Part shown: positions 31,031-41,963 of the stretch, in pieces
Numbering within the stretch: position 1 is the first letter of the stretch
Layout: each line of letters starts with the position of its first letter
DNA from: Bipolaris cookei
Lineage: Eukaryota; Ascomycota; Dothideomycetes; Pleosporales; Pleosporaceae
Direction: 5' to 3'
NCBI GenBank assembly: GCA_002286855.1
Contig: NRSV01000034.1
Location: forward strand, 124,001 to 188,000
DNA length: 64,000 bases
The notes under the pieces: model-generated
What the model saw: the letters and a program-made list of their open reading frames with translations, nothing else
Databases searched by the model: none
What the model was told of the DNA's origin: nothing
Made by a program: the position numbers and the translations under genes

Positions 31031-32711
31031 GTCTATATCAATATAGATTAGATTAGTGTTTGTCAAAACCCCCGGTTACATCCATAACTCTTTTCCACTA
31101 CAAATCGCCAGACAAACCTCATGGAACACTAGCGTAAAGCTCGCCGGCCCCAGCAAGAACCCGGACAGAGAAGTGTAGATCCAAAACCCGTGTAACACTC
31201 CCCTCACCGCCATTTTATGGCTAGCAACCATCCAAATGGCTCATACCCTACCTCAACGAATCTTCAGCAAAACTCCACCGAACTCCCGCACCTTAATACT
31301 AGCCACCGTAGTATATCTGAGCCTACACAAAAATACTACCGAGACAAAAATACGCTATAAGGTGTTGTTACACCACTCTACGTTCAAGCTCCGATAACCC
31401 TTTCTTCCCTACGCGGTTTTTCAGGCTTTCAGAATACGCAGTTAGGATAGTAAGAGACAAGGTCACAAAGAGGGTTTTAAGAAGAGGCAGAAGGTCATTG
31501 ATTGTAGAGTCTCTCTCTCCTCTTACAGTCATGCACGAATCAACGCACCATAGTAGAGGCCCAATCATTGAACAAGAAAGTAGAAGGAACAGTATTAAAT
31601 GACGGCTGCGCCAAAGTCTTACATAGCCCCGAGCTGCATATAGACTATAATGGAATAATAATATACCCGTCTATGCACGGCATGGGTGAGATCAGAAAAA
31701 GTTAAATAGTTCTAGAAAAGCTTAATAACTTGACAACCACCCATAGAGTCTCCATCTCGCAATGCTATTTGACCTAGTAAGCGTTGGGGACAGCCGTTGT
31801 GAGACAGTACCTCAAGGATTGCAGACGTGATTGGACCGCGCATCGTGAGCATTGCCAAAAAGGCTCTCTGCTGCTAGGATATCCCTGATTCAGAGCGTAT
31901 ATTTGACTTCCCGGCAGCTGTTGATTAGGTAAGTTTTCAATGAACTCTACGGTGTCAGAATATTAAGCTTTTTTCTAACCAATGGCTGGTATTGGCATGG
32001 GCCGCCTTACCTTTACATGTATAGGCCGAATATCACATTCTAGAACTTCTAGTGGCGCACAGGAATGACGGCTGCGCGAGTCAGGTGACTATTTGCGGAT
32101 ACATGGTTCATGTACTCCAACGGTTACAATACTTATGCAAAAGTCTGACCTTGGGCCTAAAACCCCCCACCAAAATTAGCCCTTCCTCACCAAAACCCCT
32201 CCCTCTTCTTGTTTTAGAGTTTTGTCAGGACTTTAATGCTTCCTGTTACACTGTTTCTCAACCAAGCTACGACGTATGAGCAACACTTTCTATTTTGAGC
32301 AGGCAAACTTCTCACTTCGGGCGGTACAATTACCCAAATAAAGCCTACTCCTGTCAGCAATAGCAATGTCAGACTGACCGCGAAATTGAACATGTCGGGT
32401 TACTCCCCGACCACCAAAAATAATCGCCGCTATGAGAATACTCAAGCTATGATCAGTTATTGCTCCGCAAAAATGCAATCAACCTTTGAATATCCAGCCT
32501 AGACCTCAAGAGCAGAAATTTAATTCCACAGTAACATCGTCGTTGATGCATCATATAAGAAAACGATTGGCTTCGTGTTCGAGCTTGATCCTTACGACAG
32601 TCATCTCACTCTTGGTTCTAATTGCATATACTGCACACCACCATCGTTTTTATAGTAGACTATAGATCACAATCATTTTTTTTCTTTAATATATAACCAG
32701 TCGCTCTCGCC
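31031..32711. other. intergenic with a short Copia leader fragment
   Basis: At 31612-31670 the sequence CAAAGTCTTACATAGCCCCG and GCTGCATATAGACT.TAATGG matches the Copia leader at 24829-24890 in the same orientation. Nothing else is recognised. The last 60 bp, AT-rich with a polypyrimidine run, form the promoter side of the next gene. Confidence 0.5.
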
Positions 32712-34139
32712 ATGTTGACCTTCGCTAAAGCTATTTCTATACTCGCCTACACGGGCGCAGTCACTGCCAAACCTGTACCGGATGGTAAGTTGAACTAAAT
32801 TCTTGCAACTAAAGATACCTGCACAAGCTTAACTAATATGTCATTCAACACAGCTGGCGATGCCTTTACTCTAGAGTCAAGAGAAGTCCATGGTGCTCAA
32901 ATGCACCAACTCGAGCACATCGTCAACATCAAGCGCAGTTTCGGCGTTGAGGTACACCCTAAGCTCGCAAAGGCTGCAAACCAGTTTGCTGCTAAGAGAC
33001 ACGCCACATTGGCTGCCCGCCAGGCCACCGGCACCGCATTTGGTAAAAGTCCTGACCCATGGGACACGGAGTTTGTCTATCCCGTGCAAATTGCTGGCAA
33101 GACGTTCCGTCTCTTCGGCACGACTTCAGCTTCTGATACGTAAGTCACCCAGGGTGTCTAGGTACCCTTGAGTTTATTCTAACACTTGTCAAGGTGGGTC
33201 TATTCCTCTGCCATGCCCAAGAACCAGACCGCCGGCCACGTAATCTACGACATCAATCCTGCCCACAAGAAACCAGGTGATTTCGCCTTTGGGTATGACG
33301 GCGCCAATGCACAGGTAGAGGGAGACTTATACGTTGAGCCAAGTAAGTTTTGCATAGTGCAAAAGGGCCGGCCAGACATGCTAACCCAATATTCAACAGT
33401 CGCTGTCGGTAGCATCACCACCAAGACAACGTTTGGAGCCGCCACCGGCACGATCCGGGATTTCACATCCGACCTGACCGCCGACGGCTACCTGGGCCTG
33501 GGCCCCAAAGAATACAATTTCCTCGGCAAGATGGGAACCGAGAACACATGGTTCGACAACGCGCGCCCGCAGCTCGCCAAGCCCGTCTTCGCCGTCGCCC
33601 ACACCAAAGGCCACGGCGTCTTCGAATTCGGCTTCATCAACCAGAAGAAGATTGCCGGTGCCGTCACCTGGGTCGACAACAGACTCGAGGACTACTGGGC
33701 TGCGTACGGCTTCTACGGCGGGGGCTGGAGCGTCGGCAACCAGAATGCTAAGACTACGTCCCGCAAGATGAATATCCATCTTAATGCTGGTACGGACATT
33801 AGCTTCACAGACCCGGATATTGTGAAGGAGTGGTACTCGCATATTCCCGGTGCAGTGACAAAGGATGAGCAGGGCTACACTATCCCTTGCAATAGCAAGC
33901 CTCCAGGCTGGACCGTTGTTATCGGCGGCCGCAAGTTTTTCACTCCAGGTTGCCAGCTCATCTCGCAGCCCATCGATGACGCCGGCAAGATTTGTCTGGG
34001 CGGCCTCCAGAACATCGGGGGTGGTGTCGATTTCCATCTCTTCGGCACAAACTTCTTCAAGGGCAAATATATCATTCACGACTTTACGAACCCCAAGAAA
34101 GTCAAGCTTGGGTTCGCTCTGCAGCCTGGTTCCAAGTAA
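32712..34139 (+). CDS. secreted A1 aspartic-protease homologue lacking both catalytic Asp
   Basis: Exons 32712-32784, 32854-33139, 33194-33342 and 33400-34139 (introns 69, 54 and 57 nt) give 415 residues. Features are a signal peptide at 1-19, a propeptide to about 90, and then a pepsin-like fold close to penicillopepsin/aspergillopepsin by eye: WVYSSAMPKNQTAGHVIYDI, GYLGLGPKEYN, FAVAHTKGHGVFEFGFIN, ICLGGLQNI and FHLFGTNFFKGKYIIHDF. The first active site (FDTGSADLWV in active enzymes) reads FGTTSASDTWV at about 110-120. The second (ADTGTTLL) reads HLNAGTDISF near 297. Both aspartates are lost while the frame, introns and disulfide cysteines remain intact. It is therefore probably a binding or decoy protein, not a peptidase. 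Confidence 0.88.
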
Positions 34140-34756
34140 GTGATTGTTGTCCTGGGCGCAATTGTTATTGTCGGCCTTCCTGACTTGTGGGTTTGTGCCA
34201 TAGACAGTGCGGGATTGAGTTTTGATGGGTAGAACGCCGATGCATTGAGCAGTCGTATAGAAGGAAAGAGCAATGTTCTTTAATGCATTAGAGTATCATG
34301 GTTCGTCAAGGATACGCAAGTAAACTTAAAATAATGCACATGATATACAGTGAACTTGGTAGATGTCACACATTTCTACATCCCAACAGGCGCTGTCCTT
34401 GCCGTCCTCGTATGACCTCATTCTCAGCATAAGTCCTACCTAACTTATTCTAGACTAGATTAGATTAACATAACCTCTACTTCTCGGAACAGTCTTCTTC
34501 AGTCATCTTGCGATTCTCTTCTTCACCACATTCGCAGGTGTGCTCTTTCCGCAAACTACTTGCAAGAAACTAGAGTTAAGCTAAGAAGAAATTCACTCCA
34601 CATTTTGATTCACACGAAGCACAAGGAAAGGAGTTAAGTAAAAAAATAAAAAATAAGGCAATATCTTCATATTATGTACATTCATGACTTCATATCGATT
34701 ACTTGCACGCCATCACTGGCGAAAACTCTATATACACTAATCTACTCCATAAATCC
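34140..34756. other. intergenic between convergent genes
   Basis: This is the shared 3' flank of the protease-like gene and the transporter gene. Nothing is recognised beyond AT-rich sequence. Confidence 0.5.
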
Positions 34757-36520
34757 CTACACCTTGGCTTCAGCGCGATAGTTCTGCGTCTCAGCATTCT
34801 CCATTTCGACCGTGGTAGCCTTCTCGCCAGCATGGTCGAGAATCTCAGACATGGCACCTGTGCCGCGGGTAAGCTCTGCGCCCTTGCGACCAATAAGATA
34901 CCAGGGCAGGTTGAACATTTCGTCGAGCGACTCGAGTGACTTGCCAGAGGTCTCGGGGAGGAAAAACCAGACCCAGGCGAGACCAATGGCGGTGACGCAC
35001 GAGAAGAACAGCATGGTGCCGCCGTGGGTCATGGAGATGAACATGAGGGGCACGGCCTTGGAGTTTCCGTACTGGTTGACAAAGTGAAAGGTCATGGCGA
35101 TGGAGCCACCGAGCGCACGGAGACGGAGAGGGTAGATCTCGGAGTTGATCAGGTACTGGATCGAGTTCCAGCCCAGAGCCCATCCAAAACCGGAGAAGTA
35201 GATCATGACAATGGCGCCCATGGCGGCGTGTTTCTGACTCGAGGTTTGTACGGCGCCCTTCTCGCCGACGCCGGTGTCGACGAGCAGGAAGATGGCCATG
35301 TACAGCATGGATACGAGTTGCAGCGTGATACCGGTAGACAGAGAGCGCTTGCGGCCAATGTAATCAATGAGGAAGAAGGCGCAGAGCATGGAACTGACGA
35401 ACTTGACAACACCAAAGATGGCAGTGGCAAAGAGCTTCTCGCTTTGGCCGGTCTTACCCATCATTGCAAAGTATTGAGGTGCATAGATGGTGATGCCTTC
35501 ACGGAGTTAGCAAATATCACAACAATATATACACGTAGGCAACACATACTGTTGGCGCCAGACCACTGTGAGAGCAGTTGGGAAAAGACGGAAAGCTGGA
35601 TACGGTAGAGGTTGGCCTTGCTGCTAAACAGCTCACGGATCGGTCCGAGCCAGGACGTGCCCATGGTAGCCTCGCGCTCACGGTTGAGCTGGTCGTTGAT
35701 GTCCATGATCTCAGAAGTGACGTAGGGGTGGTCTTCAGGGAGCTGGCGAAGAATAGACAAATTCTTAAGAGCATCCTCATGCCGACCAACCTTGATCAAC
35801 CAACGAGGACTCTCCTTGGCAAACCAAGAGAGGAGGAAAATGATACCGGCGAACATGAGATGCATGCTGTTGGGGACGAGCCACTGGGTGTCGGTCTTGG
35901 ACGAGATGTGGATGGACGAGCCCCAGGATGCAAAGTAGGCAAGCATGATACCAATGTACACAGAGCCGGCGAATGCGCCGACGCAGAGACCTCGGATAGC
36001 CCTGGGCGCCGTCTCGGCAAGGTAGGTAGGAGCAACGACAGTAGTCTGACCGATTCCGACACCAGCGATAAATCTTCCAACATAGATCTGGCCGATGGAT
36101 CCAGTCAAGGAGCTAGTGAGGAAGATGGTGATACCAATAACCCAGATGAGGCAGAGTTGTCGTGTAGCCCAAAGACGGCCAATCTTGTCAGTGATGAAGA
36201 AGGCGATCAAGGATCCCAGAATGGATCCCATCTGAACCATGGAGGTGATGTTGGACAAGAGCTCTGCTTTTTCGTGCTCGCTCTTGCTGGGGTCGTCGAG
36301 ACCAAACTTCTTCTGGAAAGGAATGAGTTCGGCCGTTGTGCCAATCAGACCTTCGTCGATACCACGGGCAGCACCCATAATTCCAAAGACTGCGCTCTTA
36401 TTAGTGACAACACGAGTGAGAGCAAAGTGAAGTGTTCTTACCAAAGACACCATACCAGAGACGCCAGTTAAGGCTTTCCTTGGGGGTGTCCTTCAAATTC
36501 TCGCGCCAGGGGTTCCACAT
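34757..36520 (-). CDS. MFS sugar transporter
   Basis: Exons 36520-36442, 36389-35551 (to base 35550) and 35496-34757, with introns of 52 and 53 nt, give 552 residues. The N-terminal MWNPWRENLKDTPKESLNWR is typical of fungal hexose-type carriers. Twelve hydrophobic segments are present, with GIDEGLIGT in helix 1, DKIGRLWATRQ between helices 2 and 3, YVGRFIAGVGIG, YLAETAPRAIRG, the KESPRWL loop, LIDYIGRKRS and PETSGKSLESLDEMF after the last helix. These are Sugar_tr signatures. The substrate (hexose, pentose, quinate or other) cannot be assigned. The upstream 2.7 kb is gene-free, leaving room for a long promoter. Confidence 0.93.
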
Positions 36521-39250
36521 GCTGGGCAAGATTTTGCGGATTCCCGTATAAAGTGGCGGTTCAGTTACTCTAGAGCTGCGAAACCTGGGTCTGTCCAGCA
36601 ACGTGGAGAGGCAGTACAGACTCAAACTCCAGGAAAATATGCGTGCTTCTTATATGTAGTGAAAAGGTGGTGTGGGGTACGACATGCGGAGAGATCAAGG
36701 CTACCAGGCCATCATACCACACCATCCCTGATAGACCCCAGAAAATTCGGTCCCGGTACAACTCCACGTTCAATCAATGTCAAGGTGGGCTGTCTCGCCC
36801 GACGGACGGGATACAGGATGGCCTTCTCAACATTACTTTCCCCCGACGTACGATAGGCCAAGCGCGTTGTCGGTGTTTGCGAGCGTTGGAACTTGGCCTT
36901 ATTAGGCAATCGGACCGCACATCTTCTTGTCATAAATAACCGAACGATCAGGCCATGGCCTATCACGCAGCATGCCGTGATGCAGGTCGCACGCCCAGAC
37001 TTGCTCAGTGGTCCATTAAGGCTTGAGTGGAGAAAGCTTCCTTGTTGGTGCGTCTTGTGGAGCTTGGAGTTGGGCTAAGCACCGAGTCAGCTATTGGCAC
37101 CACCACCCAGGAAAACCCCGCATCATTCCCCAATCGATCCCGCCTCCCACGCTTTTTTTAACCAGCCTAGCCAGGAAGCTGCGTGCAATAATTAATAGCG
37201 GCCGGAGAACTGCCGTTATAGCCTATCGTATCAATGGGAGCGCCCAATGTAGAACGGCCTTGACGGGTAAAGCAGGGACGCTCATGCTGACCATGCCTCG
37301 TGACGAGCTTGGTTGACCGGCAGAAATACCCCCGAACGGGTGTCTGGGCAGAACTTCGGCTTTTGAAATTAAGCTCACGGACAAGCCCCATGGCGGCGGT
37401 GTGGTATCAAGCGATGCGGCTCCAAATCCTTCACCTGTGCTAGCTGCTTGGCTTCTCCAAATGCATTTGCCGACTTTCAAGTGCTTCTCCGACTCAAACA
37501 GCGTTGAATAGACTTTAGTTGTACATGCTCACATGGGGCCTTTTCGTTTAATGTTGGGTGTTGTGCTCGCCGACAGCACGTGGTGATCGTCACCCCGGCC
37601 ATATGTCGTTCTCCGCGTTCCTGGGCTGACAAGTTGAAAGCGGCCCGCATGCATCGGCTGTCAAGGATCATGCAAGGTGGCAAAGCGACCAGAAAGCACT
37701 ATCCGACACACACGACAGGAGCCTCTCGTTGCGAAGGCAATGTCTGACTCGTAGGCACAAAGCTTGGCAGCATTGAGTGCCCCGGCTGGACCGTCTGGTG
37801 AGGCTGCCAAGGTGATAAAAAAGTCTCCAGAACCCACCCGCTTTTGCTCTTTCTCCGCAAAGCCTTGCGCTCGGTTTGCATGCAGGGCAGCAGATGACCC
37901 GACATAAAACAAGAAGCACATCCGACGTTGGTTCTTGCCAGTCAGGGCTCCACTGGCGTATCGGTGTGACCGCAAGCGCCTTGGCCGGGCTTCCTACAAT
38001 GGAAGGGAAAAGCCGCGATCCAAAGCTTGGTGTAAAACCAAGCTCATCATGTGTCCGCCAAAACTTTGAAGCCTCCCCCCAAGCAAAACCGATGTTGTAC
38101 TATCAATTGCTTGTCTAGGATAATCTTTACATCAACATGTATGGTCTTGTCGTATTCGTACGGATGATGTCTAGTATGAGCACTCGGTGTAAGACGGGAC
38201 TCCGGTTTTTGCGGCCGCGGCTCGCTATGCGACTCTGGTAGCATCGTGCAGGCAATGTCGGCCGTAGCGAGGTGCCCGACTGCGGCCATCATGCCACATG
38301 GCAGAACCTGGCTGCCGGATATGCTTCTTGTTGTAATGTCCATAACTGGAGGTCGCGTTGCTGACTAAATATGCTATCGGAATTGGGGGCAGTGGTGGGC
38401 ATCTTGCATGACTAGGTGGGTATCTTCCAAGGCGCCAATGTTGGGCATGCCCCGTTTATACTTCATCGATGCGGCTTAATTCACGGCCGTGTGAGTCGAA
38501 GAATTCTTCCGCTTTACGAGACGGATTGTTGTTGCGGTCAGTGTCTAAGGGGTCCTGTGAGCAGAATGGGATCAAGCTCGACTGGAGGCAAGCTGGTGGA
38601 CGGCAAAACCGCCGGAGACGGGGAAATTCATGTCGGCCTGTCTCCTTGGCTGTGCAAGCTAGATGTAGTCGTTATCGGAGCGCTTGGAAGTAGAGGTTGT
38701 GTGCATGGCGCTTCACTGCTTTCAGGTTAGTGGTGAGGACTGTAAGTGGAAGGTGCGAGGCCGTACTGGAGGAGCAAACAAGACACCAAAGTACAACACC
38801 CCGTTGCACGTATTGTAAATGTTAGGGCATCTCAGGCTTCATTATCAGCCATCATCGCCTTTGACTATATACTCGCTCGAGTGAAGCAGAAATTATCGCC
38901 CGGATACTTTTCCGTGCGCACTGATTCCCATTCTCCCCACTGCGGCAATAGATACAGAACCCACTTGCACAAAACATGCATCTTTGTGGTCGCAAACAGC
39001 CAGGCGCTGAAAATCTTGCTATCTTTCCAGAGCATGACTCTGATACATACTTTTCCGACCCGCCATTGACTAGTCTGGTGCTAACCAATCCCATCGCAAT
39101 TCAGTCTCCTCCTACCTCCCTACTCCTCAACAAGTTGGCCTCAAGCATCTAAATATGTACTGTCTTCCAAGTTGACACGCTTCATCTCCGTATCGAGCTT
39201 TAAATCTATCTTACCCTTTATCTTCATCTCCATATCCCTCTTCCCACCCT
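36521..39250. other. 2.7-kb gene-free region
   Basis: Frames here are short, overlap on both strands and show no splice logic or recognisable product. GC is moderate and no repeats were spotted. It contains the promoter of the MFS gene on its left edge. Confidence 0.45.
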
Positions 39251-40631
39251 TCAACCACCCCCTGCCTCCTCTTCCTCCGCTGCAACCTCCCTATAACACC
39301 TCATTCCATTCCTCCCATGCTCATGATACCGCCTACACCACGCGCCCTCCGTACTCTCCTCAACCTTCAACGTCAACCTGCGCCTTACCAGACGCAATCC
39401 CGTTTGCATAACATTAAACAGTAAATCCGGGTGCAAATGCAATCCCCTTCTCTGTGCCACTTCCATCTCCCTCTCTGTATGATCCCCTGCGAGTGCTAGG
39501 GCGTCGGCCCAGAGCATGCGTGCGCCGCAGTTTGGCGAGGTGTGCTGGTAGAGGGAGGTGAGCAGATGGATGTGCATATCTGTGACGTTGGCGTCGAGAT
39601 CAGGATCTGTAGTTTCAGGGTCGAGGTTCTTGGGGTTGGAGTCACATTCTGAGGGGATGGAGGTGCCGGTGCGCCAGGCTTGGTGGGCTTTGCGTTTGCG
39701 GTGCTCGAGGGCTTTGTTGGGGCGCCATAGGGGGTAGGCGGGGTCTGCTTGGGCTTTTTTGCGGCGCGTGTGGAAGGCGCGAATCCAAGTGTCGGTGATC
39801 ATGTCGCAGAGGTTCCAGAGCTTTTGATGGTAGCATATGATGTAGAGGTGAGTGAGCAGCTCGGCGCTGTAGGATTGGATGTGGTTTGGATTGTTGGTGT
39901 TGCTGAAATTGGGGAGGTCGAGGTGGATCTTGGTGGTATCTTGGAGGCTGTCCAAGATTTCGTAGACGTACTGACTTGGTTGGAAGCTGGTATGCTCAAG
40001 GGAAGAATGAGCTGGGAGTGTGGTTGATGATGGCCAGTCTTCTTCCTCACTGGCCCTATCCAAGTGGGATATGAACGAGGGTAGTTTGCCGCGTGGACGA
40101 CCCACGGTTCGCTTTTTCTGAACTTTTTCTGATGAGAAGATTCCCGAGTACCCTTGGGCATTACCCAAGACATTTGCTGCGTTTTTTAGCAGTGCTCCTT
40201 TAAATAAGTTCCCTGAGGGAAATACACTTACGCGGATCACTCGACAAGTATGGCTGAAACTTGCTGTCGTCGTCTCCAAGGCCCTCGGAGCTAAGGCCCA
40301 TAATCTGCTCATAGTCACTGCCCTGTATGACATCCTCATGCCGAGGCTTACGTATCGTCCGTCCATTTCGCGTCTTCACAGACGGTTGCCAAGCAGGGTA
40401 CTGTGGAAGGCCATTGTTGTAGCCCGTATTCTGATCGTTCAACGTAGGAAGAAATGAATCCGTCTTCTCTTCTGTATCGTCAAGATTGAGCTTGAGCTTC
40501 AGCTTCAACTTCGGCAATGTTCCCATTTCCGCGGCCTTTGAACCTGGTGTCGCTGACCGCGATGACTTGATTTTGGAAGCACCCCAGCTTTGGGACGAGC
40601 GCTTAGATATGGTAGACTGCTGTCTTGCCAT
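39251..40631 (-). CDS. AT-hook-containing protein of unknown function
   Basis: Two exons, 40631-40232 and 40176-39251, with a 55-nt intron (GTAAGT...ACGCAG), give 441 residues. A nearer acceptor at 40198 would also keep frame but leaves an implausible 34-nt intron. The N-terminal 130 residues are polar and lysine-rich (LPKLKLKLKLNLDD). An AT-hook, KKRTVGRPRGK, follows the splice junction. The C-terminal two thirds look folded, with AELLTHLYIICYHQKLWNLC, DMITDTWIRAFHTRRK, ARMLWADALALAGDH and MQTGLRLVRRRL. The AT-hook suggests a chromatin-associated nuclear protein. I do not recognise the rest. Confidence 0.75.
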
Positions 40632-41004
40632 TGAGGCGCAGGTATTTGTCTCGATTGATGATTTCTCGCAGCTTTGATCTGGGTTGGGTTATACTTCTGG
40701 ATAGAGCGAATACACAGTTCGGGTCGAATACTGCAACTTATAAGAACTGATTGGAATATTGTGAACACTGAGGTGAATCTGAGTCTGCTCACCTGGGCGA
40801 CCACGAAAAACCCGACGTCCAAGCCATCCTAATGATGCAATCCCACCACGCAAGTGAAAGTGAACCAAGCCCCCCTTCACTTCACCTTCACTTCACCTTC
40901 ACTTCAACCCCCCGATACTTGCCATGTACCATTTCCCCTCTCCCCTCTCCCCACACACTCCGCGCAAACCATTCCATCATCCCCCCCCCCCCCCCCCCCC
41001 CCCA
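40632..41004. other. intergenic containing C-rich repeats and poly(C)23
   Basis: A run of CTTCACTTCAC units lies at about 40874-40907, and a 23-base C homopolymer at 40981-41003. The segment lies between the start of the AT-hook gene and the 3' end of the degraded gene on the same strand. Confidence 0.7.
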
Positions 41005-41679
41005 TCATATCTCCCTATAATTAGCACCGCACCGCCTCTCCTGCGCGCACCAAACCCAATAGCCACACCTCAACTCATGCGACACGCGTCCCGGCACGTA
41101 CAATACGGGACACAACAGCTTCTCTACAGCCGGAGCGGGAAGCATCATTGCAGCAGAGATGATTGCCCGCGAGAGCGCCAGACAGCGGCGAGGAAAAGAG
41201 TTGTTTGGGGATGGAAACATAGTGTAATACCTATCAAACGGGATACCCGTACAGATTTCGCAGAAGATAGTGTTGGTGTGGATGTTAGTGCCGCCATCGA
41301 TGAAGGTGGTTGTGCCGTCACTGTGTCTGTGAAGTCAAGTTGTTAGGTAGAAGGGATGTTTGGAGGGGATGGAAGAGCGTACGTGTAATATGGCTCTGGG
41401 AATTCGCTGAATGAGTGCGACTCGGGATTGTAGATGACGTGGTGGTAGTTGCGGGCCTAGTGTCGGTTGGGGTGGTCGATGATGATAATGTGGCCGCAGG
41501 TGAGGAGGTGAAAGAGCATTAGGAGTGCGAGGTTATAAGGGTTGAGGGTGGAGAAGCAGGGAGGTGATGATGGGTAGGTCGGTTAGGTTGTATGAATCGA
41601 TCGTCGAGATGGCTTCAATTGGTTCATGAGATTCGGATCCGACTTGATGGGGGTTCGAAGGCATATTGGTGTAGTCCAT
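41005..41679 (-). pseudogene. degraded Cys/His-containing fungal gene
   Basis: On the minus strand, a possible start at 41679 gives MDYTNMPSNPHQ and an open frame to a TAA near 41530. Overlapping it in another frame is NLALLMLFHLLTCGHIIIID. A TAG at 41459-41457 follows HPNRH, and then ARNYHHVIYNPESHSFSEFP leads to a good 56-nt intron (41382-41327, GTACGC...TTCACAG). After the intron come HSDGTTTFIDGGTNIHTNTI, FCEICTGIPFDRYYTMFPSP and SHELRCGYWVWCAQERRCG, ending at 41005. The paired C-x2-C and CGH clusters and clean splice junction indicate a former real gene. The frame change and stop suggest loss or an assembly error. The family is unknown to me. Confidence 0.5.
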
Positions 41680-41963
41680 ACTTACAATAGTTGGTTGAGT
41701 GAACAGTGTAGTTGTAGAGAATCGGGTTAAAATGAGACTTCAAGTGCATAGAAAGCGCAAACATTTATATTTTACAGCTCTGCAAACAACTGACGATGAG
41801 AAACGAATGTGACGGTAAGTGAGAGCTATATGTCCTGACGTGGAAGCAAAGCTGAAACCAATTTTTGTCTCGAAGAACATTCATGTCCTCATACGGGTAT
41901 CTTGTACTACAACTTGAAAAAAAGTCCACCGACGACATACAAGAAATGCGACGTTGCAAGCAC

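Noticed and set aside
33393..34079. 228-codon minus-strand frame
   Set aside because: It is antisense to the spliced aspartic-protease-like gene.
35024..36471. Plus-strand frames of 194 and 297 codons
   Set aside because: They are antisense to the MFS transporter; acidic low-complexity composition is typical of shadow frames.
36643..38730. Many frames of 65-105 codons in the 2.7-kb gap
   Set aside because: They occur on both strands without codon bias, introns or motifs. I found no support for a gene.
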